Shown: piece after piece, positions 51,594-61,459 of the stretch
How positions within the stretch are numbered: the first letter of the stretch is position 1
How the letters are laid out: each line of letters starts with the position of its first letter
Assembly (NCBI GenBank): GCA_963832305.1
Contig: CAWHTU010000027.1
Coordinates: forward strand, 94,391-158,390
Length of the DNA: 64,000 nt
Direction of reading: 5' to 3'
Origin: Roseiarcus sp963832305
Lineage (GTDB): Bacteria; Pseudomonadota; Alphaproteobacteria; Rhizobiales; Beijerinckiaceae
Made by a program: the position numbers and the translations under genes
Notes under the pieces: generated by a model
Seen by the model: the letters and a program-made list of their open reading frames with translations, nothing else
What the model was told of the DNA's origin: nothing
Database searches by the model: none

Positions 51594-52399
51594 CCCTCCT
51601 CGCCCTTGCCCGCGCGCGGTACGCAGATGGCGCGGTCCCCACCCTGCTGAAGAAAGGCGACGATCTGCTGTACGGCCTCCTGACCGGCGAACGCCTCGGC
51701 GACATCCTCTACCCGCTCCTTTAGCGCGCCGTCGCCGTTGAACAGCATTTTGTAGGCGCGTCTGAGTTCGTGGATCGTCTCGTGCGCGAAGCCCCGGCGC
51801 TTGAGACCGACCACATTGAGACCGGCCAGGGCGGCGCGGTTGCCTAGCGCAATCCCGAACGGAATAAGATCATGCTCGACGCCCGCCAGTCCGCCGACAA
51901 AGGCGTGCGCGCCGATACGGACGAACTGGTGCGCCGCGGCGCCGCCGCTGAGAATCGCGAAGTCGCCGATCTGGCAATGCCCGGCCAGCATCACATTATT
52001 GGACAGGATGACGCCCTCTCCGATGCGGCAATCATGCGCCACATGGGCATTCGCCAGAAATACCGAGCGCGGGCCGACGACCGTTTGAGACCCGCCGCCT
52101 GCGGTGCCCGGGTTCATCGTAACCCCCTCGCGAATAAGACAGTCTTCGCCGACTGAAAGGCGAACCGGTTCCCCGCGATACTTGAGGTCCTGCGGCGGGT
52201 GGCCGATCGAGGCGAACGGATAAATGATCGTGCGCGCGCCGATCGTTGTTTCGCCGGCCAAGCTGACATGGGAGACGAGCCGCACGCCGTCACAGAGCGT
52301 CGTTTGGGAGCCAATATGGCAAAACGGCCCTATCTCCACGTCCGCCCCGAGCCGCGCGCCATCCTCGACAACGGCGGTCGGATGGATCGCTCCCTTCAT
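51590..52399 (-). CDS. lpxA: UDP-N-acetylglucosamine acyltransferase
   Basis: First enzyme of lipid A synthesis: transfers a 3-hydroxyacyl chain from ACP to UDP-GlcNAc. It has 269 residues of left-handed beta-helix hexapeptides (VEDGARLGADVEIGPFCHIG, SNNVMLAGHCQIGDFAILSGG). The catalytic His lies in NAHVAHDCRIG. The C-terminal helical part (GLKRRGFAHETIHELRRAYKMLF) is standard. Overlaps fabZ and lpxI by four bases each. Confidence 0.96.
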   Translation of the reverse strand: MKGAIHPTAVVEDGARLGADVEIGPFCHIGSQTTLCDGVRLVSHVSLAGETTIGARTIIYPFASIGHPPQDLKYRGEPVRLSVGEDCLIREGVTMNPGTAGGGSQTVVGPRSVFLANAHVAHDCRIGEGVILSNNVMLAGHCQIGDFAILSGGAAAHQFVRIGAHAFVGGLAGVEHDLIPFGIALGNRAALAGLNVVGLKRRGFAHETIHELRRAYKMLFNGDGALKERVEDVAEAFAGQEAVQQIVAFLQQGGDRAICVPRAGKGEEG

Positions 52400-52860
52400 T
52401 CACGCACCAGCATCGCGGACACTTCGGCTTCGCACACGAGGTCGCCGTCGACTTTCGCTTCGCCGCGAAACCACCACATGTTGCGGCGCTTGGCGATACG
52501 GGTCATGTGAAACCGCACCTGATCGCCAGGAACGACCGGCTTGCGGAACTTGGCCTTGTCGATCGTCATCATGTAGACCACGCTCGGCGCCCCGCTAGCC
52601 GCCTGCGACGCGACGCAGAGCGCGCCTGCGGTCTGCGCCATCGCCTCGATCAAAAGGACGCCCGGCATGACCGGGCGGCCTGGGAAATGGCCCTGGAAAT
52701 GGGGCTCGTTTGCGGTGACGTTCTTCACCCCCACGCCATATTCGTCACCGCGTGCTTCGACGATCCGATCGACCAGGAGAAACGGATAGCGGTGCGGCAA
52801 AAGCGCAAGGAGCTTCTGGATGTCGAAGCTCTCGAACGCCCGACCGATCGGTTCGTTCAT
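52396..52860 (-). CDS. fabZ: 3-hydroxyacyl-ACP dehydratase
   Basis: Dehydrates 3-hydroxyacyl-ACP in fatty acid elongation and competes with LpxA for the same substrate. It has 154 residues in the hot-dog fold. LLPHRYPFLLVDRI and HFPGRPVMPGVLLIEAMAQ carry the catalytic His and Glu. Its location between lpxD and lpxA is the conserved arrangement. Confidence 0.96.
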   Translation of the reverse strand: MNEPIGRAFESFDIQKLLALLPHRYPFLLVDRIVEARGDEYGVGVKNVTANEPHFQGHFPGRPVMPGVLLIEAMAQTAGALCVASQAASGAPSVVYMMTIDKAKFRKPVVPGDQVRFHMTRIAKRRNMWWFRGEAKVDGDLVCEAEVSAMLVRE

Positions 52861-52900
52861 TCCGTTTCCCCTTTCCTACCCTGTGTCCGTTGAGCAGCGG

Positions 52901-53956
52901 TCAATCCGCACTGCCTTCGCCACGGGCAGCGCCAGCGAGTCGCTTGACGGCGGCGACCTCGCGAAAGAACTCTCGCACCGGCTTCGCAGGAGCGCCCGCC
53001 CACCGTTCGCCAGCAGGGATGTCGGTCATCACGCCGGCCGCCGCGGCGACCTGGGCGCCCGCACCGATCGTGAGGTGTCCGGCGATGCCGGCCTGGCCGC
53101 CGAGAGCGGCGAAATCGCCGATCGCACTCGATCCGGAAACTCCGGACTGGGCAACCAGCACCGCGTGGCGGCCGATGACCACGTTGTGGCCGATCTGCAC
53201 CAGGTTGTCGATCTTCGCGCCTTCCCCGATCACGGTGTCACGGTTCGCACCCCGGTCGATCGTAACCCCAGCGCCAATCTCCACGTCGTCCTGAATGATG
53301 ACGCGCCCGATCTGGGGCACTTTGAGATGGCCGCGCGGCCCGAGCGCGAAGCCGAACCCGTCCTGCCCGATGTGCGCGCCTGGGTGAATGATGACCCGAT
53401 CGCCGATTAGTGCAGCGCCGATCGTGGTTGAGGCGCCGACGGACCCGTCGCGGCCGATGCGCACCTCCGGACCGATGACCGCATTGGGGCCGATGACCGT
53501 CCCGGCGCCAATCTCGGCGCCGCGGCCGATCACGGCGCCCGGGTCGACGGTCACACCTGGTTCGAGCCGCGCCGAAGGGTGAATCGCCGCCGCCGGCGAA
53601 ATGCCAGTCTCGCCGAATACCGATCCTGGCTTGACCGCGCTCGGGTAGAGTTTCGCCATTACCAAGGCCATCGCGCGGTAGGGCTCGCGGACGACGAGCG
53701 CAATGCAGGTCGAAGGCGCAGCGCCGGCGTAGCGTTGCGCAACCAACGTCGCGGCGGCGCGGGTGCGCTTGAGCGCATCAATGTATCTCGGGTTGTCGAG
53801 GAAGGTCAGATCCCCGGGGCCGGCCTGATCGACTGCGGCGACGTCCCGGATTGTGCGGTCAGCTTCGGCGCCGTCGGCAAGCGTCGCGCCGCACCAACTT
53901 GCGACTTCAGCCAGCGAAGGCGCTGAGTGCGACGGAAAAAAGCAAATTTTGGCCAA
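52901..53956 (-). CDS. lpxD: UDP-3-O-acylglucosamine N-acyltransferase
   Basis: Adds the second hydroxyacyl chain in lipid A synthesis. It has 351 residues. A uridine-binding N-terminal domain precedes hexapeptide repeats (VTVDPGAVIGRGAEIGAGTVIG and following). The catalytic His lies in NLVQIGHNVVIGRHAVLVAQSG. The listed start is a TTG at 53956 (LAKICFFPSHSAP-like beginning), since no ATG precedes the conserved region. Follows bamA by 80 bp. Confidence 0.94.
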   Translation of the reverse strand: MAKICFFPSHSAPSLAEVASWCGATLADGAEADRTIRDVAAVDQAGPGDLTFLDNPRYIDALKRTRAAATLVAQRYAGAAPSTCIALVVREPYRAMALVMAKLYPSAVKPGSVFGETGISPAAAIHPSARLEPGVTVDPGAVIGRGAEIGAGTVIGPNAVIGPEVRIGRDGSVGASTTIGAALIGDRVIIHPGAHIGQDGFGFALGPRGHLKVPQIGRVIIQDDVEIGAGVTIDRGANRDTVIGEGAKIDNLVQIGHNVVIGRHAVLVAQSGVSGSSAIGDFAALGGQAGIAGHLTIGAGAQVAAAAGVMTDIPAGERWAGAPAKPVREFFREVAAVKRLAGAARGEGSAD

Positions 53957-54036
53957 TTGCGGAGTTCCGTCAGAAGCAACGACGGGCGCGCCAGCTCTGG
54001 CGCGCCCGCTTGTTGGCGAAGCCGGGTCGATCGGCG

Positions 54037-56499
54037 CTAGAAGGTCGTGCCGCCCGAGAAGTTGAAGAACTGCGTCTGGTCGTACTTGCCTTTCACCACC
54101 GGGATCGCAAAGTCGAACCTGATCGGGCCCATCGGTGAGGCCCAGATCAAGCTCGCGCCGACCGAGGCGCGGATCTGGTTCGGGTCCCAGACAGTGGCGC
54201 AGCTGACCTGGGTGATGGGAAGAGTCCCCGGCGTCGGGCAGTAGGTATAGCCGAGAAATCTCGTGAAGTCGGTTGGACCGGAATATCCAATCAGGCTACC
54301 GGCGTCGGCAAACACAGCGCCTTTGAGCCCGATTTCGCGCGGCAGGCCGAAGATCGGGAAGTCCACTTCGGCCGAAGCGCCGTAATAGGTCGTGCCGCCC
54401 AGGGCCGCGGACTGAATGTCATACGGATTCGAGATATCGCGCGGGCCGATGCCAGATGGTGCGAAGCCGCGCACCAGCGACGGGCCTTGCATGAAGTTAT
54501 TGATGATGAGCGGCTGATTGGAACCGAAGGAATTGATCTGGCCGGCCTGGACATGAATCTGGCCGATAAAGTCCTCCGTGATCGGATGATACCAGCGCGC
54601 GTCGAACGTTTCACGGAAGAATTCCGATTGGCCGCCCAGGCCGGCGACTTCCTGCTTGAAGTTGGCGTACCACCCGCTGGTAGGGTCCTTGCGGTTGTCG
54701 AGATTGTTGTAGAGAAGCGAGAAGCCGGCCAACGAAGTCACGATGGCGCCTTGCGCTGCCGCCTGCTTGATTTCGACCGGCGCCTCGCCATTGCTCAAGC
54801 AGTTGATCCCCACCTCGGGCACGACAGGGATAAAGGTCCCCCCGGGAAACCATGTCTGATTGGGTCCGACGCAATCGTCATAGGGTTGAGACGAAGTGTT
54901 CGGGATAGTGATCTTCAACTCGTAGAGCGAATAATTGGGCTGGAACGTCAAGTCGTCGGTGATCGGAATCCCGAGCCTCACCGTCCCACCGGTAGTCCAG
55001 TTCTCATAGAGCGCATATTGGTTCTGATTGTTGACCTGGTGGTAAATGTCAAACCCGGCCGCCAGTCGCTGGCCCAAGAAGTAAGGCTCGGTGAACGAGG
55101 CCTTCCAGCCCTGGGTGTACTGCCCGTCGGAAACACTCAGCCGCACATATTGGCCACGGCCGAGGAAGTTCGTCTCGGTATAGGCGAGCTCGGCCAGGAA
55201 GCCCTGGGTTGTCGAATATCCGCCACTGAGGCTGATCGAGCCGGTCGGCTGGTCCTCAACGTCGACGACCACGATGACCCGGTCCGGGGCCGACCCAGGC
55301 CGGTTCGAGATATGGACCTTCTTGAAATAGCCAAGGCTGTTGAGGCGGCGTTCGGCGCGCTCGATCAACACGTGATTGTACGGATCGCCTTCGCCGATAT
55401 CGAATTCGCGGCGAATGACGTAGTCGCGGGTGCGCGTATTCCCGACAATGTCGATGCGCTCGATGTAAACCTTGGGGCCGTTGTCGACCGAGAACGAGAT
55501 TGCGATCGTATGATTAACGGTATCGCGCTCGCCGTGCGGACGAGCCTCCGAAAACGCATAACCCTGCGTTGCGACGTTGCGTGTTATCGCCTCGACCGAC
55601 TTGTCGATGGCGCTCGCATCATAGACGTCGCCCTGTCGTAAAGACACAAGATGAGCGAGCGCCGGCCCGTCGACCTTCGGAATGTTGGAAACCACATTCA
55701 CGCTTGAGACGTGGTATTGCGGACCCTCGTCCATCGTGATCGTGATAATGTAGCCGGGTGGGTTCTCCTGGTAGGTAACGTCGGTGCTCACGATCCGGAA
55801 GTCGGCATAGCCGTTCTTCATGTAGTAGCGGCGAATCGCTTCCTCGTCCGAGGCGAGACGATCCGGATCGTAAACGTCGGTGCTCTTGATGAACGATAAC
55901 AAGTTCATCGTGCTGGTTTGCATCAGGCCGCCCAATCGGTAGTTCGAAACGGCGTGGTTGCCGACGAACTTGATCTCGCGGATACCTGTCTTGCCCCCTT
56001 CATCGATGGTGAAGACCAGATCGACCCGCCCGTTCGGCAGCTGGACCAGCCTTTTGGTCACCTTGGCCTCGTTGCGGCCGTATTTCTTGTAGGCGTCCTT
56101 GATGCGGCCGATGTCGCCGACAGCCGTCTCCTCGTTGTAGGTGGTATGCGGCTTCGACTGCACCTCGACTTCGAGTTGCTTCGTTTCGATCTGTTTGTTG
56201 CCTTCGAACGCAACTCTGTTGATGATCTGCGCGCCGCCGGCCAAGTTTACGACGATCTTGCCGTCGACTAGCTTGGCGCTGACGTCGGAGTAGATGCCGG
56301 TCGCCTTCAGGTCTTCCACCCCCCGCTGGATCGACGCCGGATCGGTTCCGCTAAAATACGGCTTCAGCGTCGAGGGATCGACGTTGGCGCCCTGCACAAC
56401 AATCTGTTGAGCGCTCGCCGGAGTCGTGCAGTTCAACCCGCATAGACCGAAGGTCACCGCCAGGAGGACGCCGCCAACAAACCCGCGAATCCAATCCAT
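54037..56499 (-). CDS. bamA: outer-membrane protein assembly factor BamA
   Basis: Core of the BAM machine that inserts beta-barrels into the outer membrane. It has 820 residues. The signal peptide ends near residue 30 (TPASAQQ). Five POTRA repeats occupy about residues 31-430 (for example VAFEGNKQIETKQLEVEV and IKFVGNHAVSNYRLGGL). A 16-strand barrel follows, with the conserved NFMQGPSLVRGFAPSGIGPRD loop (V/I-R-G-F/Y motif) and an aromatic C-terminal strand ending FFNFSGGTTF. Lies between rseP and lpxD as is usual. Confidence 0.96.
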   Translation of the reverse strand: MDWIRGFVGGVLLAVTFGLCGLNCTTPASAQQIVVQGANVDPSTLKPYFSGTDPASIQRGVEDLKATGIYSDVSAKLVDGKIVVNLAGGAQIINRVAFEGNKQIETKQLEVEVQSKPHTTYNEETAVGDIGRIKDAYKKYGRNEAKVTKRLVQLPNGRVDLVFTIDEGGKTGIREIKFVGNHAVSNYRLGGLMQTSTMNLLSFIKSTDVYDPDRLASDEEAIRRYYMKNGYADFRIVSTDVTYQENPPGYIITITMDEGPQYHVSSVNVVSNIPKVDGPALAHLVSLRQGDVYDASAIDKSVEAITRNVATQGYAFSEARPHGERDTVNHTIAISFSVDNGPKVYIERIDIVGNTRTRDYVIRREFDIGEGDPYNHVLIERAERRLNSLGYFKKVHISNRPGSAPDRVIVVVDVEDQPTGSISLSGGYSTTQGFLAELAYTETNFLGRGQYVRLSVSDGQYTQGWKASFTEPYFLGQRLAAGFDIYHQVNNQNQYALYENWTTGGTVRLGIPITDDLTFQPNYSLYELKITIPNTSSQPYDDCVGPNQTWFPGGTFIPVVPEVGINCLSNGEAPVEIKQAAAQGAIVTSLAGFSLLYNNLDNRKDPTSGWYANFKQEVAGLGGQSEFFRETFDARWYHPITEDFIGQIHVQAGQINSFGSNQPLIINNFMQGPSLVRGFAPSGIGPRDISNPYDIQSAALGGTTYYGASAEVDFPIFGLPREIGLKGAVFADAGSLIGYSGPTDFTRFLGYTYCPTPGTLPITQVSCATVWDPNQIRASVGASLIWASPMGPIRFDFAIPVVKGKYDQTQFFNFSGGTTF

Positions 56500-56776
56500 A
56501 TAGCCCAGAGCCCCTGTTCGCGCCGTCGCAGCATTCGCCTCTACGGCGCCGCTTCGGCGTGATCCTGCCTGTGCGTCCCTCGCCAGCGCCCCGCGGCGCC
56601 GATCCGGGACGACGCCGCAGACGCGACGCAGCGCTCACCTCCGCCAAGTGGCGACGGTCGGAACGATTAACGGCGTTTTACAATTTTTGCTCGACCCTGC
56701 AAACCGTTATTGCCCCAAGCGTACACCATTTCTCGCGAGCGTTGCGCCGAGGACACGCAATATGGTCGATTGTTGG

Positions 56777-57922
56777 TTAATTGCCGTTCGTGACCAGGCG
56801 CAAGATGTCATGCGAGGTCGTGAAAACCACCAGAAGCGCGACCAAGGCAATTCCGATTCTCAGCCCGATCTCCTGCGCCCGCTCACTTAACGGGCGCCCG
56901 CGCAGGCCTTCGTAGGCGTAAAACGTGAGGTGGCCGCCGTCGAGCAGCGGCACAGGGAGCAGATTCATCAGACCGACCGAAACCGAAAACCACGCGGCGA
57001 GACTAAAGAGCTCCCAAAAGCTGATTTTCGCCATCTCTCCAGCCATTTGCGCCGCACCGATCAATCCCGACATCTGATCGGTTGATTCGCGACCGGCGAA
57101 AATTCCGACGATATAGGTCCCGGTCGCCTTGATGATGAACCATTCCTGCGCTGCCCCCCAAGCGCTGCAGGTCATCAGGCTGCACCGCTCGACCCGGGCG
57201 TCACTCAGGTCGGCCGAGGACGCGAGGCCGAGTTGGCCCATGCGGCGCTTTCCGAACACACCTTGGTCGACGACGGTAATCTTGGGCGTCGCCACCAGGT
57301 CAACATCGCGTCCCTGCCGGTCGACGATGAAATTCATCGGCAGCCCGGTGCTCATTAGCGTCAATTCTTGAAGCGCTTCAAAGCTGCCGATCGGGTCGCC
57401 GTTGATTGACTTGACGACGTCGCCGGCCTGAAACCCGGCCGCCGCAGCCGGACTATTCGGCATGACCCGCCCGATTCGGGCCATATGCTCAACCCGACCA
57501 AAGCCCATAAACATCCCGGTAAAAATCACGAACGCCAGCAGGAAATTGGCGACCGGCCCAGCGGCCACGATCGCCGCGCGGTTGCGCAACGGCTGCCCCG
57601 CAAGGGTCAACGAGCGGTCAACTGATGGGTCCGCTTCGGCGATCTCGGCGACGCTCGCGACATTGGCGTCGCCATGGAACTTGACGTATCCCCCGAGCGG
57701 CAGCGCGCCGACCCGCCACCGCGTGCCGCGCGAATCGACCCGTGCCCATAACTCGGGACCAAAGCCTAGGGAGAACGCATCGATTTTGACGCCGCACCAT
57801 CGGCCAACCAGATAGTGCCCAAGCTCATGGATGGATACGATGAGGCTCAGAATCAGGATGAACGGAACAACGTACCATCCAAGCCACGCCCCGAGGCCGG
57901 CGATCGCATTCACTACCGCCAT
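56777..57922 (-). CDS. rseP: site-2 intramembrane metalloprotease RseP
   Basis: Inner-membrane zinc protease that cleaves anti-sigma factors and remnant signal peptides. It has 381 residues. The zinc site is His32-Glu33-x2-His36 in SIHELGHYLVG. A single PDZ domain (MPNSPAAAAGFQAGDVVKSINGDPI) and the C-terminal LLPVPLLDGGHL, which holds the third ligand Asp, follow. It is about 277 bp upstream of bamA and 80 bp downstream of dxr. Confidence 0.95.
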   Translation of the reverse strand: MAVVNAIAGLGAWLGWYVVPFILILSLIVSIHELGHYLVGRWCGVKIDAFSLGFGPELWARVDSRGTRWRVGALPLGGYVKFHGDANVASVAEIAEADPSVDRSLTLAGQPLRNRAAIVAAGPVANFLLAFVIFTGMFMGFGRVEHMARIGRVMPNSPAAAAGFQAGDVVKSINGDPIGSFEALQELTLMSTGLPMNFIVDRQGRDVDLVATPKITVVDQGVFGKRRMGQLGLASSADLSDARVERCSLMTCSAWGAAQEWFIIKATGTYIVGIFAGRESTDQMSGLIGAAQMAGEMAKISFWELFSLAAWFSVSVGLMNLLPVPLLDGGHLTFYAYEGLRGRPLSERAQEIGLRIGIALVALLVVFTTSHDILRLVTNGN

Positions 57923-58002
57923 GCATGGCCTCCAGCTCCGCCAGAAGCCGCACTGCCGCTGGAGGACGGTTACGAAACGGTTAGAGTGGCCTAAGTCCGC
58001 AA

Positions 58003-59230
58003 CTAGGCCAATAGGCGCGAAGTCCTATCTAACGCGATATGGTGAATCGCAAGCGCTTCCGCAATGTCGGCCGGAGCGCCCAATTCGCCGGCCTCCGTCA
58101 TCGCCGAAAGTGTTTTCGCCACTAGACCGGCGATGTCGCCGAAGCCGATCCTCCGGCTGAGAAACGCCGCGACCGCGATTTCGTTGGCGGCGTTGAGGGC
58201 GGTCGGCGCGCCGCCGCCGGCGCGCAGCGCCTCGATCGCCAAGCCAAGCGCCGGAAAACGTTTGAGGTCGGCGCGCTCGAAGGTCAAGCGGCCGAGCGCC
58301 GCGAGATCGGGTGCGCGGACGCCCGACGGGATTCGGTCAGGATAGGCGAGGCAATGCGCGATCGGCGTCCGCATGTCCGGAGACGCCATTCCGGCGATCA
58401 GCGATCCGTCGGCGAATGCGATGAAGCCGTGGACAATCGATTGCGGATGGACCACGACGTCGAGCCGGTCGGCGGGCAGACCGAACAGATGATGGGCTTC
58501 GATCAGTTCGAGTCCCTTGTTCATCAGACCAGCCGAATCGATCGTCACCTTCGGTCCCATCACCCAGTTGGGATGGGCGAGCGCCTGTTCGCGCGTGGCG
58601 GACGAGATGCGCTCGGCGCTCCATTCGCGGAACGGCCCGCCGGACGCGGTGATAGTCATGGTCTCGATAGTCTCAGGATCGCGCGCCCCGATCGCCTGAA
58701 ACAGCGCATTGTGCTCGGAGTCCATCGGCAACACCGTCGAGCCTGCGCGCCGTGCAGTGTCCATCACCGCTGCGCCGGCGCATACCAACGTTTCCTTGTT
58801 AGCGAGAGCGACCGTGCGCCCCGCGGCGATCGCGGCGAAGGTCGGTTCCAATCCTGCGGCGCCGACGATAGCGGCAACCACCAGATCGGCGTCGCGCATT
58901 GCTGCTTCCATCACCGCTTGCGGGCCGGCAGCAATTTCGACCTTGAAACCCGCGAAGTCCCGCCTTCAGGTCCGGATAGCCGTCTGGGTCTGCGATGGCG
59001 GCGAATTCGGCCTTGAGCTCGATTGCGCATTTCGCCAGCGCCGCGCCGTTGCGGCCGCCGGCGACCGAGACGACCGAAAACCGGTCGGGCGCGGCGGCGA
59101 TGACTTGCGCGCACGAGCGTCCGATCGAGCCTGTCGCTCCCAGAATTGCGAGCCGTTTGCGGGGCGGGGCGGGCGGGCGTTTGCCCGAGCGGGGGGGCGC
59201 GGCGGGTGCGAAGTGGGAGACGATCACCAT
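58003..59230 (-). pseudogene. dxr: 1-deoxy-D-xylulose 5-phosphate reductoisomerase, +1 frameshift
   Basis: The 5' part (59230 to about 58960) has the NADPH site LAILGATGSIGRS. The 3' part, in another frame, has VVAAIVGAAGLEPT, ALANKETLVCAG, MDSEHNALFQAI, SGGPFREW and GPKVTIDSAGLMNKGLELIEAHHLF with the metal and substrate residues. Removing one base from the CCC at 58959-58961 (GGG on the coding strand) gives a continuous DLKADFAGFKVEIAAGP segment and a full-length protein of about 408 residues. Dxr is the second MEP-pathway step and normally essential, so a consensus error is likely. cdsA overlaps its start by seven bases. Confidence 0.9.
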
Positions 59231-60096
59231 TGAAACAGTCCGCTCGCGAGATAGTCGCCCCTGGGGTGCAGTATAGCGACGACTGCCGCGAAGGAGGACG
59301 CCGCGGTGAAGGCGTCGAGCCGATCCATCAATCCGCCATGGCCGGGAATGAGGCCGCTCGAATCCTTAACGCCAAAACGCCGCTTGAGCGCGGATTCGAA
59401 CAAATCGCCAAGCTCGGACACGATCACAGTCGCAAGGCCGAGCCAGAATAGCGCCGCGACGCGATTCGTCCACGCCGCCAGCATGAGGCCGAGGACGGCC
59501 CCTGCGAACGCGCCGGCGATCGCCCCGGCCCACGTCTTACCCGGCGAGACGCTCGGCCACAGCCGCGGCCCGCCAATCAACCGGCCCGCGAAATAGGCGG
59601 CAATGTCCGCTCCCCAAACGACCGCAAAAAGCCACAGGATCGCGGCCATGCCGAAGCTCGGAGACGCCCTGAGTAGGCCGACGCTGGCGGCGAGTGCGCC
59701 GGCGTAGAGCAGGCCCCCGGCGGCCCAGGGGCCCCGCCTCCGTCCGGCAATCCAGCCCACAGCGACCGCCCCGAGCGCGAGAGCCGCTACGACGCCGAGA
59801 ATCGAATTATGCGTCGCCGCCAGCGCCCCGATCGCCAGTGCGGCCGCGCCACCGGCGACCCGCTCGATGAGGCGTTCGCCGCCGACGAGCCGCTGCCATT
59901 CCCACAGGACGACCACCGAGGCGAGCCACCAGAACGTCGCAAATAGCAAGCCGCCGATCCACGCCACCGCCAGCGCGCAGCTTGCCATCACTCCTGCAGC
60001 CACCACCCGCGGCCGGAGATCCGGCCCGAACCGCCCACCCTGGCGTGGCGGCGCCGATCCGACCGCCGGGCTCTCTCCGCTCGCCCTTATTCCCAT
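59224..60096 (-). CDS. cdsA: phosphatidate cytidylyltransferase
   Basis: Makes CDP-diacylglycerol from phosphatidic acid and CTP in the inner membrane, supplying all phospholipids. It has 290 residues with about eight hydrophobic segments. The family signature (SPGKTWAGAIAG, then the downstream ESALKRRFGVKDSSGLIPGHGGLMDRLDAF with its conserved Asp) is complete. It lies four bases after uppS and overlaps dxr by seven. Confidence 0.94.
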   Translation of the reverse strand: MGIRASGESPAVGSAPPRQGGRFGPDLRPRVVAAGVMASCALAVAWIGGLLFATFWWLASVVVLWEWQRLVGGERLIERVAGGAAALAIGALAATHNSILGVVAALALGAVAVGWIAGRRRGPWAAGGLLYAGALAASVGLLRASPSFGMAAILWLFAVVWGADIAAYFAGRLIGGPRLWPSVSPGKTWAGAIAGAFAGAVLGLMLAAWTNRVAALFWLGLATVIVSELGDLFESALKRRFGVKDSSGLIPGHGGLMDRLDAFTAASSFAAVVAILHPRGDYLASGLFQW

Positions 60097-60100
60097 GTGC

Positions 60101-60865
60101 TCACGACGCCGACTTTACCGCGGCCGGCTCGATGACAGCCCCGAACCGACGCTCGCGCGCCGCATACTGATCGAGCGCTGAGACGAAAGCCGCGTCGTCG
60201 AAATCAGGCCAAAGGATCGGCAGGAAAACGAGTTCGGCGTAGGCCGTCTGCCAGAGGAGGAAATTCGACAGGCGCATCTCGCCCGAGGTGCGGATGACCA
60301 GATCAGGATCGGGAAGGCCGGCCGTGTCGAGCCGGTCTGCCAGTTCGTCCTGCCCGATCGCTTGGGCGTCGAGGCGCCCCTCGCGAATATCGATTGCGAG
60401 CCGCCGCGCCGCCTCGACAATCTCCTGCCGCGCGCCGTAATTGAAAGCCACGGTAAGCGTGAGCCCTCGATTCGCGGCCGTCAGCGTCTCCGCCTCATTG
60501 ATGAGTGCGACGATGTCGGGCGCAAGATTGTCCCTTTCGCCAATAATCTTCACCTTGACGCCGTTGGCGTTGAGCTCGGCGAGGTCGTTGCGAATGAATC
60601 GCTTCAGCAAGCCCATCAGCATCGCCACTTCCTCAGGCGGGCGACTCCAGTTTTCCGACGAAAAGCTATAGACTGTCAGGAATTGCACGTTGTGCTCGAT
60701 CGCCGAGCGGACGGCCCGGCGGACCGCCTCGACGCCCCTCCGATGGCCTTCGAACCGAGGCAGGCCGCGCGCCTGCGCCCAGCGGCCATTGCCGTCCATG
60801 ATGATTGCGACGTGGCCCGGCTTCCGAGCTGTTCTGGGATCGAGACTGGGGCGGGAATAGCGCAT
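60101..60865 (-). CDS. uppS: undecaprenyl diphosphate synthase (di-trans,poly-cis)
   Basis: Cis-prenyltransferase of 254 residues that extends farnesyl diphosphate to the C55 lipid carrier of peptidoglycan. Asp24 in IIMDGNGRWA is catalytic. FLTVYSFSSENW, LTVAFNYGARQEIVEA and the C-terminal RTSGEMRLSNFLLWQTAYAEL substrate-binding motif are intact. The ATG at 60865 follows GAGG at good distance; a TTG at 60880 is less likely. Confidence 0.95.
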   Translation of the reverse strand: MRYSRPSLDPRTARKPGHVAIIMDGNGRWAQARGLPRFEGHRRGVEAVRRAVRSAIEHNVQFLTVYSFSSENWSRPPEEVAMLMGLLKRFIRNDLAELNANGVKVKIIGERDNLAPDIVALINEAETLTAANRGLTLTVAFNYGARQEIVEAARRLAIDIREGRLDAQAIGQDELADRLDTAGLPDPDLVIRTSGEMRLSNFLLWQTAYAELVFLPILWPDFDDAAFVSALDQYAARERRFGAVIEPAAVKSAS

Positions 60866-60892
60866 GATGGCCTCGGACAATGGTGCGATCGC

Positions 60893-61459
60893 CTAGACCT
60901 GCATGATTTCCTTTTCCTTGGCGGCGAGGGAGGCGTCGATCTCGTGAATCGCCTGATCGGTCGCCTTCTGCACTTCCGCCTCCTGATGCTTTTCGTCGTC
61001 CTCGCTGATTCCATGCTCCTTTAGGAGCTTTTTTAGGATGTCGAGGCCATCGCGTCGCACGTGCCGCACGGCGACCCGTGCGTCCTCGGTATATTTATGC
61101 GCGATCTTGACCATTTCCTTGCGCCGCTGCTCATTCAACTCGGGAATGCGGATGCGCAGGACCGAGCCCTCGACAGTGGGGCTCAAGCCCAGATTCGCGT
61201 CCCGGATCGCCTTGTCGACCGCCTGCACCATGCTCTTGTCCCAAACCGAGACAGAGAGCGCACGCGGTTCGGGAACACTAATAGTAGCGACCTGGTTTAT
61301 CGGCATCCGTTGACCGTAGGCCTCAACCTGAACGGGTTCGAGCAAGCTTGCGCTCGCCCGGCCAGTGCGCAGTCCGCCGAGCTCATGCTTGAGCGTCGCG
61401 TGGGCGGCTTGCATGCGGCGTTTGAGTTCGCCCAGATCGAATTGAGGCAGTTGCGCCAT
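60893..61459 (-). CDS. frr: ribosome recycling factor
   Basis: Splits post-termination ribosomes together with EF-G. It has 188 residues, all helical except the small domain. LGGLRTGRASASLLEPVQVEAYGQRMPINQVATI and IPELNEQRRKEMVKIAHKYTEDARVAVRHVRRDG are diagnostic. First gene of the long envelope operon; in most relatives pyrH lies directly upstream, but here the upstream 830 bp hold only a decayed gene. Confidence 0.96.
   Translation of the reverse strand: MAQLPQFDLGELKRRMQAAHATLKHELGGLRTGRASASLLEPVQVEAYGQRMPINQVATISVPEPRALSVSVWDKSMVQAVDKAIRDANLGLSPTVEGSVLRIRIPELNEQRRKEMVKIAHKYTEDARVAVRHVRRDGLDILKKLLKEHGISEDDEKHQEAEVQKATDQAIHEIDASLAAKEKEIMQV

Noticed and set aside
52495..52515. GTCATGTGAAACC as a second parS half-site
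   Set aside because: Only one half of the palindrome is present and it lies inside fabZ.
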